Assembly: GCA_001643675.2 (NCBI GenBank)
Contig: LSRY02000034.1
Span: forward strand, 186,001 to 250,000
Direction: 5' to 3'
Source: Monocercomonoides exilis
Taxonomy: Eukaryota > Preaxostyla > Oxymonadida > Polymastigidae
Length of the DNA stretch: 64,000 nucleotides
A program made the position numbers and the translations under genes. Each line of letters starts with the position of its first letter. Position 1 is the first letter of the stretch. This document shows, piece after piece, positions 21,895 through 32,500 of the stretch. The notes beneath the pieces were generated by a model, which did not search any database, was not told the origin of the DNA, and saw nothing but the letters and a program-made list of their open reading frames with translations.

Positions 21895-21932
21895 CATGTT
21901 CCAACAAAAATTTCAAATTTTGTTGGAACATG
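21895..21932. repeat. Perfect 15-bp subterminal hairpin
   Basis: CATGTTCCAACAAAA and its exact reverse complement are separated by 8 nt. It lies about 180 bp inside the left end of the hAT-type element and could help transposase recognition. Confidence 0.7.
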
Positions 21933-23422
21933 GCAGGAAATATTTGGTTCAACAAAATGAAATAAAGAAAGAAAACTGAAAGAGAAGAAAAGAAATCAAT
22001 AGAATTTTTATCTTTGTCGAAAATGATCAAAAATATTTGATAAAGAAATATTGAATATTTTTTTCAATATTTTAGAAAATTCAATTAATCAAATTTTCCA
22101 AAATATATTTTTCGCTGACATGATCAGTGAAACAAGGAATTAAATATGCCACTGGTTGTCACTTCTGTCACTGACATTACGTTTTGTCAATGAAATAAAC
22201 AAGTTCGAAAAGGAAACAGAATAACAAAATTACTAGTCGAGCATATGAAATGTTTGAGATTTCATTTTTCCATCAATTACAACCATAACTTTTCATTTGA
22301 TATCTTGTTGTCCTTCTTTTTAAAAGCAAAAAGCATATACATATTCAAAAAAATATCTGAAGAATGCATGTGGGAAGACATTTTCTTTAAACGATTGTTT
22401 GAAGATGGATATATTTGTCAATTTCATTATTTCATTAATTTTTTTTTGTTTGACTCATTTTTCAATTTTCTTCATGTGATGTGATTTTATCCTTGAAAAT
22501 GCATATCTTATTTTATTATGAAAACATGTCTTTCAAAGTTTTTGAATGTTCGTTCCGGATCTTTTTCGAAATAAAGGATGAAATTCTTATTTTTTAAATG
22601 GAAGAAAAAAGCATTATCAATGACTTAATGGAGCATTTGAACAAGTGATGAAGATAAAAGTGTGTGCAGCCCTTGGACAAAGAAATCGAACAAATTCACT
22701 CATATGCAATAAGTGGGCAGAGTTTATTCTATTAGTTGAACAGAAAGTGCTGAATTTTAATCATAAAAATGTGTGTCATTCTAAGAAATTAATGAAATAA
22801 TGATCAATCAATACTTGCTAGGAGAATTCTGATTTTATTATATTTTTTTTTGATTGCTGGAAAATTGATATTTAAACAGAACATTCATTCAACTTCTCAG
22901 AATTCTTCACGAATGCAACACGATTCATGTTTGCTAGATAATTTATTCACATAGCTTATCATCCTCGATATAATTTTTCTTTCTTTGCACTCTCCATTCT
23001 TATGCAATGTGAAAATAAACAGATTCTATGAAAATAAATGGAAAGATTTAAAGAAATAATTCCAATTGAAAAGAATTGAGAAAAACCAGTATAAAAGAAT
23101 GAAATTTTTTAAAAGGAGAAGACGAAAGGCAGCTGGAAGTTATGAAAGAAAAATGAAGGATGGAATTCATTATTTTTTCCCCCGAAACGTGGAAGCAACA
23201 AATTTCTTGTAGATGTTTACTGAAGAAGAAAAGAATTGCGTGGAATAATCTTCAATGCAATTTTCTCTATATATTACTGTGATTGGGTTTCACTTCATTC
23301 TTTAAAGAAATTATTATTAATAAAAAAACATTCTCAAACCATCAAGCGCATGTTTTCAATTTTGTGAAATGAACAAGAAAGAAGACATTTTTGAGTCAAA
23401 AAATAAAATGAAATAGATCTGG

Positions 23423-24750
23423 TCAAACATTCACAAAATGATAAGAAATTTTCAATAACAAATCATCAATATTATTTTCTTCGTTAAAAAATCGAATCAA
23501 TTCTGGGATGCTAGCTACGATATCTTCGCATCCTTCTTCTGCCATCTTTTCAAAATACTTCATTTTTGTTTCCTTTCTTTTCTCTTCCTTCATTTTGTCT
23601 TTCTCCTCTTCTTTCAATCCACTTGAAATTTTCAAAAAAAAACTTCAATCCATTAAATGTCATTCCGTCATCCAACGTTGGCTGCTGAATCCCCTCAAAA
23701 ACAGCATCAACAGCTCTGCCTTTCAACAGGTCTTCAACTTGCACACCTTCACTTTTTGCTGCTTCAATTATATAAATGCACTGCTAGTTGATTTCTTTGT
23801 ATTTGACTCTTGATACTCCATGCACTCTTTCAACGCTGCTGAAAGATATAATAAATTCTTCATTCCATGATCAGTAATAGCAAAAATAATCTTCCAATGC
23901 CTAAAGCCATCTCATCAAAGCAAGCTCTTCTTTTGTCTCTTTTCCCTCTTTCTCCGCTTCCTTCTCTCTCTTCCAATCCGCACACTTCACCGACTCTTCC
24001 AACTCTCTTTCTCCCTCACGCACAAAATGCAGCTCATTCACAATCACTCCCACAAAGCTGCTGTTATTGAATAATCTTTTGATAAAAAACAGCCAAGCGA
24101 ACTGATAAGCAAGTTATGTCAGATTGTGATACTCCTGATGATTTGTGTTATCTCATTTAAATACAGCTCTTTTTTGATTTCCCAATCAGAGTCATATAAA
24201 AAAAATCAAATCGAAAAATAAGAAATATCAAAAATGAAAAAGAAGTACTCAAACGTGACATCCAATGTTGCTCAATACCTGCAATGCTATTTCCACTTCA
24301 TTTTGAATCTCCTCGTTTTCCTCTTTCTTCGATCCAACTTTCAGCAGACTGCGCACACTGACGGAAATCGATTCCAACGAAATTCTTACATTCAGAAAAA
24401 CACAGCATTCGCTGATATCAACAGGAAGCTTTTCATTTTTCCCATTCTTTCCCTTCTTTCCTTCAATTCTGATCATCTCTTTTATTCTTTTTTTCAACGA
24501 AGACTTTCTCAAGCAACAAATCCATATATTTTTAATGAAATTGCAATATTTCATGTGCTTCAGCAATACAAACGCATTTTCCAAACACATTTCCTTTTCT
24601 TCAATCATTTTGTTTATTTTATCATACGATTCAGCCTTGAAAATGGATATGAATTCTTCCTTATTCATTCCATGAACAATTTCATTCATTTCTTCGATCT
24701 TCTGCTTCTGTTCAGCCTCAGTGCAATGCTCAAGCTCAAGATTCAATTCC
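23423..24750 (-). pseudogene. Broken copy of a repetitive host protein family (LEHCTEAEQ family)
   Basis: Three conserved blocks run on the minus strand in the expected order but in different frames. First is LELEHCTEAEQKQKIEEMNE with MNKEEFISIF and FVLLKHMKYCNFIKNIW (24746 down to about 24250). Second is a middle block with VIVNELHFVREGERELEE and WKREKEAEKEGKETKEE (about 24065-23870). Third is a last block with VEDLLKGRAVDAVFEGIQQP and then EEGCEDIVASIPELIRFFNE ending in FVNV (about 23745-23423). Stops and frameshifts separate the blocks. From memory this is an alpha-helical repeat family present in many copies in Monocercomonoides; its function is unknown. The whole fragment lies inside the hAT-type element 21718-25246. 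Confidence 0.6.
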
Positions 24751-25149
24751 GAATAAAAAACAAGGAAAGAAATGCAATAACCATGAATTCAATAGCAATA
24801 ATGAATCCAAACCATTGAATTTTTATTTGGAATATATCTTACGCATTTTCATCATTGATTTCATTCAGGAAACGATATAATTTCTTCATAAATGTTGTAT
24901 TTGAACATGCTTGGATTTAATGAATTAAAGAAAAGCCGAATCAAAAATTGCTCATGACAACATTTGTGTTAGCACTTCTTATTAAAAGATAAATATGATT
25001 CACAACTCATTAGTTGTAAAATAATGTTTTATGAATCTGTTTATGTAATAATGGATTGAACGATCAATGATATAAAAAAAGAAATATTTGAAATAAAATT
25101 TAATTGAATTGTTTCATGCGACAAAAGCGATTTTGTGACATAAAAAACT

Positions 25150-25150
<1 letters not shown>

Positions 25151-25199
<49 letters not shown>
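25151..25199. repeat. Poly-T tract of 49 nt
   Basis: An uninterrupted T run immediately inside the right terminal repeat of the hAT-type element. Its length may be approximate because of sequencing slippage. Confidence 0.9.
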
Positions 25200-25201
<2 letters not shown>

Positions 25202-25246
25202 TGACCGACAGCAACAAAAATTCGCTTGTCGTGTCGCACAGGTCTA

Positions 25247-25254
25247 TTCTTTTG
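25247..25254. repeat. Right target-site duplication TTCTTTTG
   Basis: Second copy of the 8-bp direct repeat at 21710-21717. Confidence 0.85.
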
Positions 25255-25360
25255 AATTCGTTTACTACAAAAAATTTGATTTCGTTTTTTTATAAAAATA
25301 CGAAGGAAGAATTTTTAAGCAATTCTAAAGTGTGATCAGTCCCTTTACTCGATTTTTGAC

Positions 25361-26427
25361 ATGATTGGGCTTGATCAAATTGCTGATATAGTTCTTGGAC
25401 ATGATGAACTTCGAAAGTACTGGCCTTGGTATTTTGTAATATTGGCAGTGCATATTGTGATGCGTTATGTAACTACGCAAATTATTGCTGCTTATGTTAA
25501 AAAAACCGTGCCAAACGCAAAGCCTCATCATCCTTACAAAGCTGCTGGTATTTCTATTTCATCGATGCGCATTTACAAAATCTTTATTTGTTATATTATC
25601 AATGTGTAATATGAATTGTTATTGTCGATTTATATGAAATGCTTTTCATTTTTTAGATTCATTTTGGTTTGCAACGTATTATCTAATGACGTTCATTTGT
25701 GGAGCGAAAGTATTTATTAATGCAAACATGAATCCTTTTAAAATTATGAAACATCCGGAATTGCTTAACATGAAAGGGCCATTGCCACATTCTTTTATAT
25801 TTTTTGTTTTCAATGAAGCTGCACATTACACAACATGCTTGATCTACTATAACTTTGATAAAAGACAAAACCATTCTGATTGGTATATGATGCTTGGACA
25901 TCATTTTGCCACATTGTCTTTGATTTATCTTTCTGCCAGAATTCCAGAGTTTGATCATTTTACAGTTATTTAATTAATTCCACATTTGAAATAATTTAAG
26001 ATTCCAGCCAGGACTGATTTATTCTCTCTTTATTCATGATTTTGCAGATTTCTGGATGGAATATGCGAAATACTTCCGTTATCTTCAAAATAATGTGTAT
26101 TACTTCTTTTATTTAGTACTTGTTCCATCTTGGGGAATTCCAAGGTGCTTTATTTTCCCCGCTACCTCCATTCGTTGCTGCATCCAATATTTTGAGCGTA
26201 CGCCTCAGATCATTGCGTTAACAATTTTCGAAATCATAATTTGGATCATGGATTGTGTGTGGTGGTACATGATTCTTCTGATGCTTAAAAGAGCTCTGAC
26301 TGGCACTCTTAACAAAGATGTCAGGAGTGAAGATGAAGAAGACGTACCATTTGAGGAAAAAGAAGCAAAGAAACTTAAAACAAACTCGGAAAAATCAAAA
26401 AGAAGTTCTTCAATTAAAGGAGAATAA
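25361..26427 (+). CDS. Ceramide synthase (TLC/LAG1 domain)
   Basis: Acylates sphingoid bases in the ER membrane to make (dihydro)ceramide. Exon 1 starts at 25361 with a hydrophobic segment WPWYFVILAVHIVMRYVTTQ. Exon 2 begins DSFWFATYYLMTFICGAKVF and carries FNEAAHYTTCLIYYNFDKRQ and the catalytic double histidine in MLGHHFATLSLIYLSARI. Exon 3, from about 26002, has LIYSLFIHDFADFWMEYAKY, the second half of the LAG1 motif with the H-D pair, then ERTPQIIALTIFEIIIWIMD. The tail is Lys/Glu/Ser-rich and ends SSSIKGE. Multiple membrane helices fit the family, and the roughly 300 residues indicate a form without a homeobox-like insert. The hAT-type element ends 107 bp before the ATG, which may have replaced or altered the promoter. 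Confidence 0.9.
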
Positions 26428-26920
26428 AGTAAAAAATAATCTTAATTGATTTGCAAACACTTTACAGTTTTTTGTCATAATTATTTTCCCAAATCATTAT
26501 TTTCGTACACTCAGTTTTATTTTCTCCTACATTGAATGTTAAATCTCATTATTGATAGAAAACCTTGTTGTTTACGATATTTTAGCGATTTATTCCTATG
26601 AAGTCTTCTTTCTTGAAAACAAAATTCATTTTTATAAAATTTCCTTGTTGAGAGCTTTATCCGGAAACGGAATTTCACAACATTTGCGAGCATTACGATT
26701 CTATTACTAATTTTTTATTTTGAAAATATTCTTTCAATGGAAGTTGCACTCTCAATTTGTGAATGTTGCTCAAAGAAATAATTAGTATTTAATATATTTG
26801 TAAGAAATTAATCAACATCAAATATAAAAATTTTTTTTCTTTCGATATCTTTGTCACAATAACTTCTGATGATCTATTGCATTATAAAAATTTTCAACAT
26901 CATTCGCATAAATAAATTAG

Positions 26921-27418
26921 ATGGATGACGATGTTTCCCACCCTTCGATAATGGCCGACGATAAGCATTCACAAGATGTACCAGCTAAACGATTTGAAAT
27001 TAAAAAATGGAGCGCTGTCGGTTATATATATATATATTTTCATATCTAATTGTAAAAAATATTTGTAAATATTTCGTTCTTTTATTAATTGCACTTTGCG
27101 TTCATTTTTCTTTTTTAATTTGATAGGAATGTGGAGTTGGGATCTGCAAGTTGATACATGCGCCATTTGCAGGAATCATCTCATGGAAGTTTGTATTGAA
27201 TGTCAAGCTTCAGGCGGTTCGCTTGATGAATGCAAAATTGCTTGGGGAAGTTGCAATCAGTATTTGTAAAATTATTTTAATTGTATAAAATTTGATTTAT
27301 TTCTTTTAATGTCAAATTTAGTGCATTTCATCATCATTGCGTATCTCGATGGTTAAAAACGAGACCAGCTTGCCCACTGTGCAATAGAGATTGGGAATTC
27401 CAAAAAATTGAAAGATAA
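26921..27418 (+). CDS. RBX1: RING-box protein RBX1, cullin-RING ligase subunit
   Basis: Recruits the E2 enzyme to cullin-RING E3 ubiquitin ligases. Exon 1 (26921 to about 27020) ends [12 protein letters not shown], the conserved strand that inserts into the cullin. Exon 2 has [20 protein letters not shown] followed by CIECQA. Exon 3 completes the RING-H2 finger with [20 protein letters not shown] and ends [12 protein letters not shown] before TAA. All zinc ligands of the cross-braced RING-H2 are present, including the extra cysteines of the RBX insert. At about 110 residues it has the normal length. Confidence 0.95.
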
Positions 27419-28196
27419 AGTTTGAATGGAATTTTCTAATATTATTAATTCTTTCCATTTTGCTTATCTGAACTCATTTTGTATCAATTATTGAAGGATG
27501 AAATACAAACAACTGGAAAAAAACAACATTTTTCATTTCACCTTTTTTCATAGTTTTGCAATTCTGCTGTTGTGCAATCTTTGAATATTTATTTTAGGTT
27601 TTTTCAGATCATTGATATTTTCATAATTGTGTTAGATTGTTGGGCTCAACTGGTGGCTCTTGGAGAATTTCAACTTTTTATGCACTTTCTGAGTTAAATA
27701 TTGGAAAGAGCATAAAGATGAAACTTTTTTTTCACATTTCACCAATACCGGGCAAAGATTTATTTTCTTTGCATCTTTTCATTTGAAGGATTAAAAACTA
27801 AAGAAGAAAACATTTTCAACAGGAAATAAACGTGAACTTTTCTCAAAGCTTTTATGTTTCAAACAAACGTTTTTTTTAAGTAAGCCTTTTCCCCAATATT
27901 TTGGCTTTTTTTTCTGTGCTTTTGTTGTACTCAGAACTCTGTTCTTTTTCTTTATTATCAAAAATTATTATCAACTCTTGTTGAAAGTCATTTTTCTTTT
28001 TTGACAATTCAACCAAAAAAAATTTTTTTTTAAAAAAGGCAAGTATTGCTGTCTTGTGCATCAATTTCAGTCATCATTTTTTTGAAAAAACGAAATAAAA
28101 AAATATCATTGATTTTGATTTTTATTTTCCATTTATATTTATTTATTAATTTATATTCGTATTTTAATTTTAATTTTAATTTTATTTTATTTTATT

Positions 28197-28227
<31 letters not shown>

Positions 28228-29516
28228 TTTTTTTTTTTGTGTGTGTGTGAGTTTGTTTGTTTGAGTTTAATAAAATGTGGATGCATCATTTTTATCCTTT
28301 CAATAATTGAGAAGTTAATTTATGCTCAAACTCTATTTAAAAATGACGCAAAATGATTTCATGAAAGAAATTCTTAAAACATAACCGAGTTAAGAAAATG
28401 TAAAATTATTCTCAACTAAATAGAAATTATAAACTCAAAAAACACCTTCCTTTCTTAAACCTTTTTTTAATATTTCTTTCAAGATTGTCAGTGACAATAA
28501 AATTGTTCAATTCATCTATTATTAAACAAAGCCAAAATCTTTTGTCAGAAAAAAATGAATTAGAGCTGACTAAGAGTCGTCTTATTAAAACTCCAATTGA
28601 TAAAAAGTTGAGTCAAATAAATAAAATATTTCTTTGGAAAAAAAAAAAAGCAAAAGTTTTCTTTCCAACTATTTTTAATTTTTATTTTCAATTATTTTTA
28701 TAAAATTGCTGTACCAATATCCAAACACCAAAAAAAGAAAAAGTTTAGAAAATATAATTATTAAATAAGTTGCATTAAAGAAATGATATCAACCAATAAT
28801 CTCTGAAAAAGTTCCAAACGTTGAAACATTCTGTGCAGAAGCGGAACAAATAATTCCAAAGAATAACCGACTCAATAATCCAATGAAAAAAGAACATGAC
28901 ACCAACAAAAATATTTAGAAAGCACATGAATAACAATAATATTTACAAAATACATAGCACAAATAAATATCCAAATAATCATGACAATGGTTAAAAATTA
29001 ACAAAAACTTTGTTCACATAAAGTCTTCACACTTATTTTCTTTCAACATAACACAATTGTCAAAATAAATAGAAAAGGTCAACTGAGAAATAAATAAGAA
29101 ATACATATCGCATTCGAATACATATTCATCTTTTTTCAAATCGGCAAATAGCCTTTTATTTTTAATAAACATACATATAAATAAATATAAACAATGCATA
29201 TCAAACAAAAATTAAAAATTAACAAAATAAACATAATAAAGGAAATAAAGGAAAAAGTTTGATTGATCCGAATCCTCGCCCTTCATGCAGAAGCGGAAAA
29301 CTGAAAAATAATTCTGGATCAAACATTCAAACACCCCATATCCAATATTCACTCCCTCATTTATCTGCTCCTCCCTCAAAATAAGAATTGCCAAGAAAGC
29401 ATTCAACTCATCTTTCCCAATGCACTGACCAATAATAAAATAATAATGTGGCGAAGCTCTATCAATTGGTTTTTTATGAAAGCAGCACAAACAATGATCA
29501 CTGCTCCAAGAACAAA
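27419..29516. other. AT-rich intergenic region, no gene recognised
   Basis: About 2.1 kb without a convincing gene. There are simple repeats at 28160-28235 (TTTTA then ATTT units). A 104-codon minus-strand frame at 29212-29526, overlapping the last codons of the surface-protein gene, contains GKDELNAFLAILILREEQIN and may be decayed 3' sequence; it was not assigned. Confidence 0.5.
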
Positions 29517-32500
29517 TCAGCTCCACTGAGTGTCTATGATGAGCGAGGCACAGACAATTTTTGTGTCTTCAGTGCAATCGATTGCATCTGACACAGTCAC
29601 CATCGTGGCACCAGATGGGAAGTGTTGGAAAAACTCGCGCTTCATCCCAAACAGCGATGGGCGGTCGTCTTTGTTCTGCGCCACTGCCGATCTCACCAGG
29701 CGGCTGTATGTCGTCCCTTCAATTTCAGACAGATCTGGCCTCTCTCCATTCACAATCTTCTGCCCTGCCACATCTGCCTCGTACTCCCCAAACGGAACAT
29801 CCAGCGTCAGACACTCCCACAGCATCATCCCAATCGAAAACGCAACTGCCTTCTTTTTTGCTTCCATCTTCTTGTTGGCCATCAGCTCAGGCGCCTTCCA
29901 CCTCAGGCACTCTTTTTTCAAGGCATCTTCATCCTCAAATGCAGATGAGGGCAGAGAGTCTCTGTCATCATCATCATCATCACTTGTTGATGTGACAACA
30001 GTTGACGAAGAGATGGAGGATGAATCAGAATCTGAAGAAGAGCAGTCAGAGTGGAGGGCAATGCAGATGACCATGTGCTCAGAGAACAGCACAATGTGTG
30101 GACTCAGATTGGTAAGAGATTGAAGTGGATTGTTCATTTCATCAAACGAGCGGAGTGCCAGATTATCCACCCAGAACAGGATCTGAGCAGCCGTCACCTC
30201 CCTCTCCTGGAGAGTTCCGATTTCCATCTCTTTTGTCTTATTCAGCCCATGAAGCAGCATGAACAGTGAATCCCTCAAGTCAACGATCAGCTTCTCATGG
30301 GGAGACGAGCAGGCCATTGCATCCACCAGATTCGACATCGATGAAGTGGTTGGACATAAATCTTCCCCACGAACAAATGTGGATTCTGTATCTGATGTGT
30401 CTGTGGATGAAGTGGATGAAATGGATGGTGATGGTGTCCTCTTCCTCGATATATCATCTTCTTCCTCATCAACCTTCTCCAGCATCCATTGAGGGATCTT
30501 GTCTGAATCTCTTCCCAAGATATATTCAGTGGAACCACTCTCGCTCAATAAATTCTCTGATGACTCCGAATGTCCCAAGCTTTTTTCATTAACTCTCTTC
30601 TTGATCCTCTCTTCATTCTTCTTCTCTGCCTCTCTCTCTGCTCTCCTCCACTGCTCCTCAGGTGACATCTCCATCGTCACCATCTCAAAAGCTTTCGGAT
30701 CCTTCTTCACTGTGTCTTCCACAATCACCTCCAGCTCAACTGTTCTTCTCTTTTGCTTTCTCCACCGAATTGTGACAAAAATTGAAACTAAAAGCACAAT
30801 AAACAAAAGAACAACCAAAATAATTATTATCACAGTTGAAGAAGAAAACTTTCCATTTCCTCCTTCAGCAAGTTTTTCATTTCCATTTGTCCGAGATTCG
30901 CTTTTGTTCTTCAGTATCTGTGGAGAAGTTGCAGCCAATTGCTTTCCATACAATATCATCACAGACACCTCCGTTTCGTCTGCAATCGTTGAAATATTTT
31001 CTGATGGAATCATCCCAATCACTTCCGTTTCTGATACAAAACTGTCTTCCTCAAAAGGATATGTCTCAATCATCTCCACATCCCCTGTTTTATACACAAC
31101 TCTGAATGACAAGTCGCATGGCACAAAAAGAGTTCCCTTGAATTTTATCATGGCATTTCTTCCATTTTCATTCACAGAAACATCCTCCAGCACTGGGATG
31201 AACAATGGTGATGCTCGCTCCTCAACAATCCCCTTCAGCATGCATCCATCATTCAGAATCCACATCGATGAATCTGGCAACACTCCATCTCCTCCCTTCA
31301 GACTCATAATATTCACCTCAGCTGAATCAGAACACAACATGTTTCTCCGCACCGATGGATAATCCTCAATAGATGGGTTGTTGTTCTCAAATTCTCCTTT
31401 TTCAATCTTCACGTTTCCTTCACTCACAGACAATCCTCCCTTCTTGCTGTTTCTCATGGTTGTTTCTCTCAATTCCATTGTGCTCCTCTCCAAATCAACC
31501 ATCGACCCATTCCATCTACATATCTCCTCCTTCAACACATTGAAGCTCTTTCCTTCTTTGTTCCATTTCACACTCTCTCCTTCTTCTCCTCCTCTTCCTC
31601 CTCTTCCTCCTCTTCGTTCTGATTCTTCTCGTTTCCCATCAAACTCACACATTTCCATTCTCACACCCACACACCCCACCACACTCACCATCCCTCCTTT
31701 CTCCTTCGCTGATGAACATTCCCCAAAAGAACAGTTCGACAGTGTTATCATCTCTTTTCCATCCATCAACTTCATCGTGCTTCCTCCTCCTCGTGTTGTT
31801 GTGGTGTTTGCCATCTTCATCTCTTTCACACTCACCCTCGCTTCGTTCCCAACTTCAATCACATCGCTCCTCGATTCAATATCATTTACTTCTGTTTCCG
31901 ACACCACAACGCTCGATGCACAGCAGAACGAAAGAACTGCTCGAGAAACACCATGTGTGCAATCGAGCATTTGTTCATCTCAAACTCTCCTCCCTCCACT
32001 CCCACAATCGAGCTGTTCACCACATTCCCCATTCCCCAGCACTCGAACGAGCATTCCCTCATCACCAGCGATCCATTCTTCTCCTTCATTATCCACTTGT
32101 GTGTAGATTCAAACAGCACCCCAAACACAAACATGCACTTTTCCACAACACACCCTTCCACAAACACCACAACACTCTCCTCCTCTCCTCTCGCCTCAAT
32201 CTTTTTGCTCACCAAGACCCTCGCCTTTGCTTTCTTCTTTGATGCTATCCTCGCTCCTCCAACCACACACTCGCCCCCAACCATCCCTTCTCCATCAATC
32301 CACATTGCATTTCCAACCCCCTTCTCAATGTGTGTTATCCCGTTGTCGATGCTCTCACATGGCGCATCCTGTGCTCCACACTGCCTGCCATCTCTCCCAC
32401 CATACCATACAAACACCTGAGGAGCTGAATAATATATGATCCACGGAATCAGATCAACATCCTCCATCCCTGCCACATCGCTCCCGCAAATCGAGTTGTT

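Larger units (their letters stand above)
21718..25246. mobile_element. Non-autonomous hAT-type DNA transposon carrying a host-gene fragment
   Basis: Both ends read TAGACCTGTGCGACA inward: the left end at 21718 and the right end as the reverse complement ending at 25246. The element is flanked by the exact 8-bp direct repeat TTCTTTTG (21710-21717 and 25247-25254), the target-site length of hAT elements. GACCGAC/GTCGGTC motifs lie just inside each end. The ends match those of the hAT element at 51347-57886. No transposase is encoded, so movement would need a transposase in trans. The interior carries a broken gene of a repetitive host family (23423-24750), a 15-bp perfect hairpin near the left end and a 49-T tract next to the right end. 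It lies about 110 bp upstream of the ceramide synthase gene. Confidence 0.85.
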
